Assembly (NCBI GenBank): GCA_965221295.1
Contig: OZ244879.1
Span: forward strand, 1,054,001-1,118,000
DNA: 64,000 nt
Source of the DNA: Bin87 sp965221295
Lineage (GTDB): Bacteria; Chloroflexota; Dehalococcoidia; Lucifugimonadales; UBA3495
Direction of reading: 5' to 3'
The notes under the pieces were generated by a model. It was given only the letters and a program-made list of their open reading frames with translations, was not told where the DNA came from and ran no database searches. Below are positions 8,391 to 16,966 of this stretch, one piece after another. Within the stretch, counting starts at the first letter, position 1. Every line of letters starts with the position of its first letter. Both the position numbers and the translations under genes were made by a program.

Positions 8391-8568
8391 GTTGATTCTC
8401 CGATGGGTGGGTCGATGGCGCAAGGAGTTGCGCCCGGTTGCCGGTTGTGTTTGGGTGGCGGTTGCGAAAGGATCGGAGCTACGCTAATACCATATCGGCC
8501 GGCGTTGGACAGGCTGAGGCGGCGTCGCCATCCACCGGCCACAAGGTGGGAGCGGTTGCTACGACCGG

Positions 8569-9318
8569 TTAGCGATACGGTTGCTTGCCGGTTTTTTCCT
8601 CGAACAGCTTCCAGGTGTTGTCGTTGAAGGGGTAGTATTTGCCGGGGGAGCATTGCTCGATTTCGAGTTGGGCCTTGATAACGCCCTCGACCTCTTCCCG
8701 CTGGTGGGCGATGTTGATGACTTCCTGGGCGGCGCTGGCGGGAACGACCACCACGCCATCGTCATCGCCCACGATGGCGTCGCCGGGACGCACCAAAACG
8801 CCGCCGCATTGAATACAGTCGTTGACTTGCCAGGGCCAGAATTCGGCGGGGCCCTGCTTGGCGGTGGCGTTGGCGGCGTACACCGGGAACCCGTATTCCT
8901 TGAGCGTGTTGGTGTCCCGCACCGCGCCATCGGTAACCAGGCCACCGACGCCGCGTTGGTAGAGGCGGAAAAACTTGATGTCGCCCCCGATGCTGCTGAA
9001 CGGCCAACGCATGGCGTCGATCACCAGAACCTCGCCCGGGCCGCACAACTCGAACGCCACGTATTCCGCCGACGCTTCGGCCTTGGGTTTGTCGGCGGCA
9101 AGGTCGGGCCGGTGTGGAACGAACCGCAGCGTAACGGCGCGACCGGCCATGCTCTGGCCCGGCTGGAGTGGTTTGGCTCCTTCGATCATGCTCATTGGCC
9201 AACCCATAACCCACAGTCCGTCAATCAACGTTTGGGTGGGGATGGACTTGAGGGTCGCCAGGGTTTCGTCGGTGACGAACGGGCTGGATTCAGACTGATT
9301 GGATCGGGAGGTGGACAT
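8569..9318 (-). CDS. RraA-like / HMG aldolase family protein
   Basis: 249 residues from MSTSRSNQSE. It shows the RraA/4-hydroxy-4-methyl-2-oxoglutarate aldolase core: GLVTDGAVRDTNTLKEYGFPVYA, which holds the Arg-Asp pair that binds pyruvate and metal, and VRPGDAIVGDDDGVVVVP. Members are either metal-dependent pyruvate aldolases or decarboxylases of aromatic catabolism, or RNase E inhibitors in enterobacteria; the former is more likely here. A long N-terminal ORF extension to 9567 crosses the terminator and was rejected. An extended -10 box lies just upstream. Confidence 0.85.
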   Translation of the reverse strand: MSTSRSNQSESSPFVTDETLATLKSIPTQTLIDGLWVMGWPMSMIEGAKPLQPGQSMAGRAVTLRFVPHRPDLAADKPKAEASAEYVAFELCGPGEVLVIDAMRWPFSSIGGDIKFFRLYQRGVGGLVTDGAVRDTNTLKEYGFPVYAANATAKQGPAEFWPWQVNDCIQCGGVLVRPGDAIVGDDDGVVVVPASAAQEVINIAHQREEVEGVIKAQLEIEQCSPGKYYPFNDNTWKLFEEKTGKQPYR

Positions 9319-9380
9319 TGGGGGAAGGGTCCTTTGGAGGAAGGTTCCATATGGGTCGCGATAGCCGTTGAGGCGTCCGC

Positions 9381-9389
9381 ATTGTAGCA
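9381..9389 (-). promoter_or_regulatory. Extended -10 promoter for the RraA-like gene
   Basis: The reverse strand reads TGCTACAAT, an extended -10 element, about 60 bases before the ATG at 9318 and directly after the terminator of the betaine operon. No -35 match is seen. Confidence 0.4.
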
Positions 9390-9392
9390 GAA

Positions 9393-9422
9393 AAGGAGGC
9401 GCCCCCCGGAAGGAGGGCGCCT
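9393..9422 (-). terminator. Rho-independent terminator after the glycine betaine binding-protein gene
   Basis: On the reverse strand the arms AGGCGCCC and GGGCGCCT (8 bp, 10-base loop) are followed by CCTTTTCT. A smaller hairpin (GAGCC/GGCTT arms) lies between it and the stop codon at 9450. The position at the end of the importer operon fits. Confidence 0.75.
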
Positions 9423-9449
9423 GTGGCAAAGCCGAAAAGGCTCGATGGG

Positions 9450-10655
9450 TTACCCGGTGGGCCAACCTTCCGCTTCTTCGCCGGCGGTGAGGGCGGCCTG
9501 GATGCTGGCGGCAGCATCGGAGGTTACCCAGGCGCTCCAGACATCGGCGTTGTTGTTGAGCCACCACATGGCGGTGGCGTTGACGTCGGCGTCAGGATTG
9601 TCGCCCTGCCATCGCACCACGGACTTGTAGATGTTGATGTTGAAGTCCCAGTTGCGCAGCATTTCGACAACGTCGGGGGCGCGACCGGGCAGGTCGGGGT
9701 TGACGGCGATGAGAATGGTGGCGTCCTCGTAGGCGCAGGCCTTGGTGGTAAACCAGCACTGGTCGCTGTAGGCCGGTTCCTCCAGGCGCACCAGGTCCAA
9801 CTTGAGAGCGGGGTCGTTGGTTCCCCACTGGTAGCCTAGCCATGGCTCGCCGCGTTCGTAGGCGCCGTACAGGTCGGCGTTGAGGGCGGCGCCGTCGCCG
9901 GGGTTGATGATTTCCACGTGGTCGGAGAGGCCGTAACCTTCGACCTGGGCGGCGTTCACGGTTTCACAGGCCCAGCCGATGATGCAGGACACCAGGCGAG
10001 CCTTGTCGCCGGTTTCGGCGGTGGTGAAGAGGTCCTTGTACTGCTGATCTTTCAGGTCCTCAACACTGTCGAGGTCTGGATACTCCTCTTGAAGGTAGGC
10101 TGGGATCACGAAAGCGGACTGCCAATCCTTGCCGAGGCTCTGGCCGACGGAGAGGACGGCGCCCTCTTCGCGAGCGGCGTTCCAAGCTTCATCCTGGTTT
10201 GGAAGCCAGATTTCCATGGTGACGTGGGTATCGCCATTCTGCAGGCCCTGGAACAGGGGCAGCGTGGCGCCGAACTTGACCTCGGTGGGGTATCCGTACC
10301 CCTTCTCCACGATGTATTGAGCGATGCGGTTCTGGAGCAACGCGCTGGACCAGTTGAGGTCGCCGAAGATGATGGCGTCTTTCGGTCCTTCGGGGGCCAT
10401 CACTTCGACTTCGCGGATGACCTCGACCTCTTTGACGACTTCTTTTTCGACTTCGACTTCCTTGACGACCTCAACTTCCTTGACGACCTCGACCGGCTTT
10501 TCAACCTCGACGACTCTTTCCACCTCAACCTGCTCGGTCACGACGCGGGTGACTTCGACGGTTTGCGGCGCCGCTGGCGAACATGCGACGACGGCAACCG
10601 CCGTCAGGATCGCCATTACCATGGTCAGGGCCAGTAGTCTGTGTTTCTTGAACAA
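9450..10655 (-). CDS. Glycine betaine/proline ABC transporter substrate-binding lipoprotein
   Basis: About 401 residues of the OpuAC/ProX family: after the signal peptide and stalk it reads IIFGDLNWSSALLQNRIAQY, then THVTMEIWLPNQ and a Trp-rich ligand cleft (PWLGYQW, AMWWLNNN). The N-terminus is a lipoprotein signal (FKKHRLLALTMVMAILTAV then AVVAC). Residues after the Cys form a stalk of about 60 residues built from repeats of VEV, VVKEVEV and VEKEV, a feature I associate with Chloroflexota solute-binding proteins. The TTG at 10655 has GGAGG eight bases before it; the alternative ATG at 10670 overlaps that site. A separate strong promoter lies just upstream. Confidence 0.88.
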   Translation of the reverse strand: MFKKHRLLALTMVMAILTAVAVVACSPAAPQTVEVTRVVTEQVEVERVVEVEKPVEVVKEVEVVKEVEVEKEVVKEVEVIREVEVMAPEGPKDAIIFGDLNWSSALLQNRIAQYIVEKGYGYPTEVKFGATLPLFQGLQNGDTHVTMEIWLPNQDEAWNAAREEGAVLSVGQSLGKDWQSAFVIPAYLQEEYPDLDSVEDLKDQQYKDLFTTAETGDKARLVSCIIGWACETVNAAQVEGYGLSDHVEIINPGDGAALNADLYGAYERGEPWLGYQWGTNDPALKLDLVRLEEPAYSDQCWFTTKACAYEDATILIAVNPDLPGRAPDVVEMLRNWDFNINIYKSVVRWQGDNPDADVNATAMWWLNNNADVWSAWVTSDAAASIQAALTAGEEAEGWPTG

Positions 10656-10718
10656 AACGATTTCCTCCATCTGGGTCAAATTGCCGGGGGTCCCGGTGCA
10701 GCATCTGGATGGTTGAAC

Positions 10719-10747
10719 ATTATCAACTCTGTGATAATCGTTGTCAA
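10719..10747 (-). promoter_or_regulatory. Sigma-70-type promoter for the betaine-binding-protein gene
   Basis: On the reverse strand TTGACA (10747-10742), a 17-base spacer and GATAAT (10724-10719) give a near-consensus promoter. Predicted transcription starts near 10712, about 55 bases before the TTG start codon. The surrounding AT-rich stretch stands out in this GC-rich DNA. Confidence 0.8.
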
Positions 10748-10764
10748 ATTGAGCGTTTCGGCAA

Positions 10765-10792
10765 GAAATACATTACATAAGGGATGTATTTC
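10765..10792. promoter_or_regulatory. Inverted repeat (possible operator) upstream of the betaine-binding-protein promoter
   Basis: GAAATACAT and ATGTATTTC form a perfect 9-bp inverted repeat with a 10-base gap, centred about 31 bp upstream of the -35 hexamer. The spacing and AT-rich arms look like a dimeric regulator site rather than a terminator, because no T-run follows on either strand. Confidence 0.6.
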
Positions 10793-10884
10793 GTACCGGG
10801 TCGCCTTTGGTCGACCGTACTTGGCGCGGAATTGCCTAGCGAGGTTCGAGCGGAACGCTGGATTCGAGAGCTGCCCAAGTCGGG

Positions 10885-11973
10885 TCAGTTGCCGGCGCTA
10901 AGCGCTTCCTGGCGACCGCGAGCCACCGCCTGGGTGAGCCGGTCGATGACAATCGCCATGAACACGATGGCCAAACCGGCGATGACGCCGTTGCCGACCT
11001 CGTTCTTTTGGATCGCCCGGAGCACGTTGTCGCCGAGCCCTCCGGCGGCGACCATGCTGGCGATGGTCACCATTGCCAGGGCCATCATGGTGGTTTGGTT
11101 GATGCCGGCCATGATGGTGGGCAGCGCCATGGGGATTTGAACTTTGGCCAGCAATTGCAGCGGCGAGGCGCCGAAGGATCGGGCGGCTTCGACGGTTTCC
11201 GGGGACACCTGTCGGATGCCCAGATTGGTCAGGCGGATGACCGGCGGAACGGCGTAGATGATGGTGGCGAAGATGCCGGCCGGTTTGCCGAGTCCGAAGA
11301 ACAGGATGCCCGGAATCAGGTACACGAAGCTGGGCATGGTCTGCATTCCGTCCAAGATGGGTTTCATGATGTTGTCTGCGGTGTGGTTGCGCGCGCCCAA
11401 CACGCCCAACGGCAAGCCAATGCCAACCGACAACGCGACTGCCACCACCATCAGGGCAATGGTATCGACGGTAGGCTCCCACAATCCCATGAAACCGATG
11501 AAGAGGAAGGCGAAGCCGGTGAAAGCCATCAGGGGCCACCGTCCCACGGCGAAAGCCGCCAGCGCCAGGGCCAAAACCACCGCGGGCCAGGGCAGCCACT
11601 TCAGCCCGTCCTCGATGTAGTTCAGCGCGTAGGTGATGCCGTCCTTGATGCCCTGGAATAGCCACCGCCCGTTGTTGGTCAGCCACCTGGTGGCCGTGTC
11701 GATGGCGCTGCCGGTTACGTCGCGCAGCGATTTAGGAAAGCTGGTTGACCCGTCGCTGGAAGGGACGTGGGCAACGGTGGTGGGGTAATCCATGTTGGGT
11801 CCCCAGACCAGCAGGCTGATCACCAATACGATGAGAACCGCGGCCACTCCGGCAGCCCACCAATAGAGCGTCGGGAGGCTGGCCAGGAAGGCGCGAACGG
11901 TTTGCCCATTGCTTCTGGGCTCTACCGACGGGGTCAAGCTGGCGTCGGCTCGTTCTCCGGTGATTGCTGCCAT
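10885..11973 (-). CDS. Glycine betaine/proline ABC transporter permease
   Basis: 362 residues of the OpuAB/ProW family. An N-terminal helix (about 34-56) and a segment with an amphipathic region (ATRWLTNNGRWLFQGIKDG) precede the BPD_transp_1 domain. That domain has at least five further helices and the cytoplasmic coupling loop EAARSFGASPLQLLAKVQIP, which fits the EAA motif, followed by PMALPTIMAGINQTTMMAL. It is the membrane channel for the ATPase encoded upstream and the binding protein downstream. The ATG at 11973 has AAGGAGA eight bases upstream. The three genes run in the same direction with gaps of 106 and about 230 bp. Confidence 0.92.
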   Translation of the reverse strand: MAAITGERADASLTPSVEPRSNGQTVRAFLASLPTLYWWAAGVAAVLIVLVISLLVWGPNMDYPTTVAHVPSSDGSTSFPKSLRDVTGSAIDTATRWLTNNGRWLFQGIKDGITYALNYIEDGLKWLPWPAVVLALALAAFAVGRWPLMAFTGFAFLFIGFMGLWEPTVDTIALMVVAVALSVGIGLPLGVLGARNHTADNIMKPILDGMQTMPSFVYLIPGILFFGLGKPAGIFATIIYAVPPVIRLTNLGIRQVSPETVEAARSFGASPLQLLAKVQIPMALPTIMAGINQTTMMALAMVTIASMVAAGGLGDNVLRAIQKNEVGNGVIAGLAIVFMAIVIDRLTQAVARGRQEALSAGN

Positions 11974-12079
11974 AAGTGTCTCCTTGGGGTGGAGTCCAGA
12001 CTACAGAGGGCCCAAAAAGCTGGGCAGACGGGCTGGCGCCAACGGCCGGCTGTAAACTGCCTCGCTTTCGGCCGGGGCG

Positions 12080-13384
12080 TTATTCCCCGGCCAGCGCGGC
12101 GTTCTCGGCGGCGTTGGCTTCGTAGTCGGTGTTGGGAGAGGAGGTTTCGGCGATGGCCTCGGCTAGGGCGCTGCGATGGACTTCGCCGACCAGCACGTTA
12201 GTCTCGTCGCAGCAAGGTATGGGGAAATCGCTGCCCATGGCCATGGGGATCAGTTCGTCGAAGGTGGTGTTCGGCGAGACCGCGGGATATTCGCGGTCAA
12301 CGTACTCCCAAGCCTCGTCGATTCGCCTGACCCCGGCGCGGAGCGCCCGTTCGGCGTTGGTGATGGAGAGCATACCGATGTAGCGCTCCTGCATGTCTAC
12401 GACCCAAGCGGCGTCGCCGTCGCTGCTGCCGATGGTATGTAGGGCGGCCCGTGGACCTTGGCGCCCCATGATGGTTGCCTTGGGGGGAGCCATCACCTTG
12501 CTGGCGGTGAGCACGCTTTCCAAGCGCACGTCTTGGGTGAAGTCGCCCACGTATTCGTCCTCTGGCCGGAGCACGATGTCTTCTGGAGAACCGATTTGGG
12601 CCACCTGAGCATCGTGCATGATGGCGATGCGGTCGCCGAGCTTCAGCGCTTCATTGAGGTCGTGGGTGATGAAAACGATGGTTTTTTGCAGTTCGGTTTG
12701 GAGCCTCAGCAATTCATCCTGCATCTGCCGTCGGATCAACGGGTCCAGTCCGCTGAAGGGTTCGTCCATGAGCAGGATGTCGGTATCCACGGCCAGGGCG
12801 CGGGCTAGGCCGACACGCTGCTGCATGCCGCCGGAAAGCTGGCGGGGGTACGCATCCTCCCAGCCGGCGAGGCCCACCAAATCCAGCACGTCTTTGGTTC
12901 GAGCGAACCGCTCCGACTTTCCGACGCCCTGGACTTCCAAGCCCCAGCTGGCGTTCTCCAACACGGTACGGTGTGGTTGCAGACCGTAGTGCTGGAAGAC
13001 CATGGCGATCTTTTCCCGGCGAAATTCCATCAGCTCCCGGTCGGACATGTCGGTAACGCGATGGCCGTCAATGACGATGTCGCCGGCGGTGGGTTCGATG
13101 AGGCGGATCAGGCACCTGACCATGGTGGACTTGCCGCTCCCGGAAAGCCCCATAATGACGAAAGTTTCGCCACGGTTCACCGTGAACGAAACATCCTGAA
13201 GCCCGACCACGTTGCCGAATTCGTTCTGGAAGAAGGACTTGTGCTCTCCGGCGTACTGCGGATCCAAGACGCGCTCCGGGTTTTTGCCGAACACCTTCCA
13301 GACGGAATTCACCTGGATGAAGGGTGGACCGTCGGCGGCGTCGGCGAAGGATGGGGCGCTCGTCATGGTTTGGTCGGATGCCAT
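12080..13384 (-). CDS. Glycine betaine/proline ABC transporter ATP-binding protein with CBS domains
   Basis: 434 residues of the OpuAA/ProV family. Walker A is GLSGSGKST (residues 79-87), the Q-loop is MVFQHYGLQPHRTV, the signature is LSGGMQQRVGLARALA, and Walker B is DILLMDEPFSGLDP. The C-terminal 130 residues match the tandem CBS region that senses ionic strength in OpuA (VVDMQERYIGMLSITNAERA, then PCCDETNVLVGEVHRSALAE). An N-terminal extension (KVFGKNPERVLDPQYAGEHK) is characteristic of the ProV/OpuAA subfamily. It energises betaine uptake under osmotic stress. The ATG at 13384 is used; an alternative is the Met at 13366. Confidence 0.92.
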   Translation of the reverse strand: MASDQTMTSAPSFADAADGPPFIQVNSVWKVFGKNPERVLDPQYAGEHKSFFQNEFGNVVGLQDVSFTVNRGETFVIMGLSGSGKSTMVRCLIRLIEPTAGDIVIDGHRVTDMSDRELMEFRREKIAMVFQHYGLQPHRTVLENASWGLEVQGVGKSERFARTKDVLDLVGLAGWEDAYPRQLSGGMQQRVGLARALAVDTDILLMDEPFSGLDPLIRRQMQDELLRLQTELQKTIVFITHDLNEALKLGDRIAIMHDAQVAQIGSPEDIVLRPEDEYVGDFTQDVRLESVLTASKVMAPPKATIMGRQGPRAALHTIGSSDGDAAWVVDMQERYIGMLSITNAERALRAGVRRIDEAWEYVDREYPAVSPNTTFDELIPMAMGSDFPIPCCDETNVLVGEVHRSALAEAIAETSSPNTDYEANAAENAALAGE

Positions 13385-13438
13385 ATTATCGTTCCGCGGC
13401 GTGTTTGGCCGGCGTCAAAAATCAGTCCCTGCAATACC

Positions 13439-13469
13439 AACGTAGGCCAGGCGACGAGGGTTTGTCAAC
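13439..13469 (-). promoter_or_regulatory. Possible promoter of the betaine importer operon
   Basis: The reverse strand has a perfect TTGACA (13469-13464) but only a poor -10 (CTACGT or TACGTT, 18-19 bases downstream). It sits 55-85 bases before the ATPase start codon. Confidence 0.3.
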
Positions 13470-13586
13470 CCCGGCGGCGTATGGGGGAAGCCGGCCCGGA
13501 GAGGCTTGCAACTCCGGTGGGAAACGCATGGGCATTTTTCGGCGGGAGAAGCATGGGCATTCGCCGGGTCAGCAAAAAGCGGCACG

Positions 13587-15182
13587 CTACGCCTCGTAAA
13601 CAGTCTTGCCGCCCAGTATGGTGCGCTCCACCGGGATGTCCTTGATGGAGAAGGGGTCGATGGCGGTGGGATCCTGGCTCAGGGCCACCAGATCGGCCAG
13701 TTTGCCCACTTGGATACTGCCCTTCAGGTTCTCCTCGAAACCCGCGTAAGCGCCGTTCAGGGTGTAGATGCGTAGGGCGTCCTCGACTGATATGCGCTGA
13801 TTCACGCCCCACTCTCGGCCTTCGCTGTCGGTGCGGGTGACGCAGCTCTGGATGCCCATGAGCGGCTCAAACGGGCCTGGGGGATAATCCGTGGCGCCGG
13901 TTGAGACCACGCCGTAGTCCATGAAGGACCGTTGGGCGAACATCCACTGTAGGCGATCTTCGCCGTAGAACCGCATCTTCTCGCCGTGGTAGTAAACGTA
14001 GGTGCAGAAGGGCGTGGCCACGGTTCCGAGGCGGTTCATGCGGGTAAGCAGATCGGGGTTGACCAGAGTGCAATGTTCCACCCGATGCCGGGGGTCCGGA
14101 CGTGGGTCAGCCTGCTGGGCGGCGGCGTAGGCGTTGAGAACCAGGTCGATGGTGGAATCGCCGTTGGCATGGATGCAAACCTGGAACCCGGAGGCGTGCA
14201 TTTCCATGACGTTTTCCATGATCTCGTCGGCCGTCATGGTGAGGATTCCGTGGTCGCAGCAGCTGTCGACGTAAGGTTCGGACAGGTAGGCGGTGCGCGA
14301 GGCGATGGCGCCATCGGCAACCATCTTGATCCCACCGATGCGCAGACGGTCGTCGCCCATGCCGGCGCGAATCCCGGCGTCCCGCAACGCTGGGAAATAG
14401 CGATGCCACATCAAGGCGTAAACCCGCAGGCTGAGGTCGCCGGCGTCCCGTCCCTCCTGGTAGGTGACCAATTCGTAGTCGGTTACCCGGGCGTCGTGGA
14501 CGCTGGTGAGGCCGGCGCGGTTCAGCATATCGCAGATGACGCGCAGACCCTGGCGGCGAGTTTCAGCCGATTCGACGGGCAGCTGATTTTCACGTAGGTC
14601 ATCGGCGGCGCGTTCGTAGATCACGCCGTCGAGCCGGCCGGTATCGGGATTGCGACCCAGGCGACCGCCGGGCGGGTCGGGAGATTCGTCGTTGTAGCCG
14701 GCGCGTTCCAAGGCGAGCGTGTTGCCGAAGTACACGTGGCCGGCGCGGTGGGCGACCAGGATGGGATGATCGAGGCTAACGGCGTCGAGGTCCTCCCGGC
14801 GCAGGAATCGGTTCTCCGCGGTCTTGGTGTCGTCGAACTTGAAACCCTGAACCCACTGGCCGGCGGGAGTGGTCGCGAGGCGTTCGCGAAGCGCCGCCTG
14901 AATGTCACCGATGGTTGGTAGTGAACAATCCGCGGCCATGACGTGTCGCGTGCCGCTGCTGAGCACGTGGATATGCGCGTCGATGAATCCGGGCAACACG
15001 GTCTTGCCAGCGAGGTCAAGGATTTTGGTGTTGGGGCCGATGAGCGTTTCGACATCGGAATCGCTGCCCACCCCGATGAATCTGCCGTCGCGCATGGCGA
15101 TGGCGCTGGCCCGCGGCAGCGACGGATCCATGGTGATGACGTTGGCGCGGCGGATAACGGTGTCGGCGTGGTAGGCGGCCAT
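13587..15182 (-). CDS. YtcJ-like metal-dependent amidohydrolase
   Basis: 531 residues, full length for the amidohydrolase_3 group. The metal-binding HxH is in LPGFIDAHIHVLSSG (about residues 66-80). Later ligands are in GFQVCIHANGDSTIDLVLNAY and HRVEHCTLVNPDLLTRM, and the terminal Asp region is GVVSTGATDYPPGPFEPLMG. YtcJ-type enzymes hydrolyse amides, imides or related bonds; the substrate is not predictable. There is no signal peptide. The ATG at 15182 follows AGGAG by eight bases. The gene appears to be monocistronic, with short degenerate repeats upstream. Confidence 0.9.
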   Translation of the reverse strand: MAAYHADTVIRRANVITMDPSLPRASAIAMRDGRFIGVGSDSDVETLIGPNTKILDLAGKTVLPGFIDAHIHVLSSGTRHVMAADCSLPTIGDIQAALRERLATTPAGQWVQGFKFDDTKTAENRFLRREDLDAVSLDHPILVAHRAGHVYFGNTLALERAGYNDESPDPPGGRLGRNPDTGRLDGVIYERAADDLRENQLPVESAETRRQGLRVICDMLNRAGLTSVHDARVTDYELVTYQEGRDAGDLSLRVYALMWHRYFPALRDAGIRAGMGDDRLRIGGIKMVADGAIASRTAYLSEPYVDSCCDHGILTMTADEIMENVMEMHASGFQVCIHANGDSTIDLVLNAYAAAQQADPRPDPRHRVEHCTLVNPDLLTRMNRLGTVATPFCTYVYYHGEKMRFYGEDRLQWMFAQRSFMDYGVVSTGATDYPPGPFEPLMGIQSCVTRTDSEGREWGVNQRISVEDALRIYTLNGAYAGFEENLKGSIQVGKLADLVALSQDPTAIDPFSIKDIPVERTILGGKTVYEA

Positions 15183-15515
15183 TTTAGAACTCCTGCGATC
15201 AGACGTTGGACCGTGTCGTGGTGTGGAAGCTGGGGAGGGACGGAGCGCCGCTCAGCCCGGCTCGAGCCGGCGAGGGTTCGTCGGAGGCGAGGTTGAGGGA
15301 AAGCAGCCGTCCCATGGAGCGATTGCGGGCGCATAGGGCGGGTTGGTTCCGTGAGGCGCCATCCGGCGAACGATCTTGGAACGGGCGGCGCGCCCTGGGA
15401 ACGGCCGCCGCCGCTTGGGGATAGGTAGGCGCCCTGGAAACGGCCGGCGTTCCAACGTCAGCGGGGTTGGACGTAGCGCCATCGCGGTTGACGGAGGGAG
15501 CGGTGGAGGGCGTCG
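15183..15515. other. Gap without a gene
   Basis: No credible coding frame. The DNA near 15370-15460 holds imperfect repeats around CCCTGGGAACGGCCG and CCCTGGAAACGGCCG, similar in style to the short tandem repeats at other gene ends in this window. Confidence 0.6.
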
Positions 15516-16268
15516 TCACTTCGCCGTGTAACCGCCGTCGATGACCAACTCGCTGCCGGTCATGAACGACGACTCGTCGGAGGCCAGGAAAAGGGCGCCA
15601 TAAGATATGTCCTCGGTAGAGCCGACCCGTCCCAGCGGGATTTGGCTCAATCGCTCCTGGATTTCGGCCTCGGTTTGATTGACCAGCCCGCCGCGCCGCA
15701 TGTCGGTGTCCACGGCGCCGGGATGAATGGAATTGGCGCGGATGTTTTCGGCGGCGTACTGGATGGCGGTGGACTTGGTGAACAGGCGCACGGCGCCCTT
15801 GGTGGCGATGTAGGCGGGTGGCCCGATGGATACGAGCCCGCTGATGGACGAGATGTTGACGATGCTGCCGCCGCCGGCGCGTCGCATGGCGGGGATCACA
15901 GCTTTCGTGCCAAGGAAGACGCCCTTGGCGTTGATGTCCATGATGTGGTCCCAATCTGCTACGGAGGTTTCCTCGATGTCCTTGCGGAGCACGATGGCGG
16001 CGTTGTTCACGAGGACATCCACCTTGCCGAACCGCTCTTCGGCGACGCTGACGGCGCGTTGCCAATCGTAAGCGCTGGCGACATCCAGATGGAGGTAGAT
16101 GGCCTGGCCGCCCAGTTCGCGGATTTCGGCTTCGACCTGCAGACCGAGATCGTCGAGCACGTCGCCGATGACCACGCTGGCGCCCTCTTGGGCGAACATT
16201 TTGGCTTCGGTGGCGCCCTGACCGCGGGCCCCGCCGGTGATGATAGCGACCTTGCCTTGGAGCCTCAT
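15516..16268 (-). CDS. SDR-family oxidoreductase (FabG-like)
   Basis: 250 residues, the classical short-chain dehydrogenase length. The NAD(P)-binding motif is TGGARGQG (residues 11-18), an acidic residue follows at VIGDVLDD, then NNAAIV, a catalytic Ser in SIVNISSISG, and YIATKGA for the Tyr-x-x-x-Lys pair. The C-terminal ASDESSFMTGSELVIDGGYT is typical. The physiological substrate is unknown. The start codon overlaps the stop of the upstream small membrane-protein gene as ATGA and has AAGGAGG upstream, so the three genes from 16895 to 15516 probably form one operon. Confidence 0.92.
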   Translation of the reverse strand: MRLQGKVAIITGGARGQGATEAKMFAQEGASVVIGDVLDDLGLQVEAEIRELGGQAIYLHLDVASAYDWQRAVSVAEERFGKVDVLVNNAAIVLRKDIEETSVADWDHIMDINAKGVFLGTKAVIPAMRRAGGGSIVNISSISGLVSIGPPAYIATKGAVRLFTKSTAIQYAAENIRANSIHPGAVDTDMRRGGLVNQTEAEIQERLSQIPLGRVGSTEDISYGALFLASDESSFMTGSELVIDGGYTAK

Positions 16269-16669
16269 GGCGCAGCCTCCTTTTCCTTGGCGGTATCAGC
16301 AAGATCCTCGGCAGTTTGCGCGAGGTCCGCGTCGTCGGCATGGTATAGCACTCGGAACCACCATGATAATGCAGCGCAAGAGAACGACAAACAGAAGAGC
16401 AACGCGGACACGAGGGCGCCGATTGGACTGAATGAATCGGGTGGTTCAACATCCCCTGCCTGGGGCATAGTGGGCGTTTTGCCGTCCGCTTGACGGTCCA
16501 AAGCCTGCTCGGCAGGCGCAGTGGGTTCAAGCCATGGGTAGAAAACCTGGTCCATCGCAAAAGTGAAGGTAAGGGTGGCGACGGCCAAACTAATGCCGAG
16601 CCAAAACCGGCACCAACTTAGATTGCGTTCGTAAGACCGCTGTAGCCGAGTCGCCTCACTTCCGGGCAT
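16265..16669 (-). CDS. Hypothetical membrane protein (134 aa)
   Basis: Two membrane helices are visible (about residues 20-40, WCRFWLGISLAVATLTF; and 82-103, IGALVSALLFCLSFSCAALS), separated by a Pro/Gln-rich loop likely outside the cell. The tail is charged (DADLAQTAEDLADTAKEKEA). It overlaps the upstream 79-residue gene by 14 bases and the downstream dehydrogenase by four, which argues for a real, coupled gene. Family not recognised. Confidence 0.65.
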   Translation of the reverse strand: MPGSEATRLQRSYERNLSWCRFWLGISLAVATLTFTFAMDQVFYPWLEPTAPAEQALDRQADGKTPTMPQAGDVEPPDSFSPIGALVSALLFCLSFSCAALSWWFRVLYHADDADLAQTAEDLADTAKEKEAAP

Positions 16670-16895
16670 TTTTGCCTCTGGGGTCGTTGCGGAAGGAAAG
16701 CATCAAGAACGTGAGTCCGCCTCCGACCACCCAGTAGAGAATGGCCACGCCGTACACAGTCAAAAACACGACAATATCATTGTCTCTGGCGTCGCTCTTA
16801 TAAACCGCGTTAGCCAATTCGGTCCAGCCCCACGTGCCCAAAGCGATGAAACACGCTAAAAAAAGGAGTATGATGCCAATCCGGGTACGGCTCAT
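16656..16895 (-). CDS. Hypothetical membrane protein (79 aa)
   Basis: From the ATG at 16895 (GGGAGG five bases upstream) the product starts MSRTRIGIILLFLACFIALG and has a second hydrophobic helix around VVFLTVYGVAILYWVVGGG, ending with a positively charged tail. Two membrane helices are expected. It is the first gene of an apparent three-gene operon ending in the SDR dehydrogenase. A TATAAT box on the same strand at 16951-16946 could be its -10 element. Family not recognised. Confidence 0.65.
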   Translation of the reverse strand: MSRTRIGIILLFLACFIALGTWGWTELANAVYKSDARDNDIVVFLTVYGVAILYWVVGGGLTFLMLSFRNDPRGKNARK

Positions 16896-16966
16896 GTTGG
16901 CCTCCCTCAATGGTTCAACTGGCGTGAACCGGCTGCCTGATTAGGATTATACGCTGGCGCCGGAGT

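Noticed and set aside
10765..10792. The AT-rich inverted repeat as a terminator of the permease gene
   Set aside because: No T-run follows either arm, and it sits immediately upstream of a near-consensus promoter, which fits an operator better.
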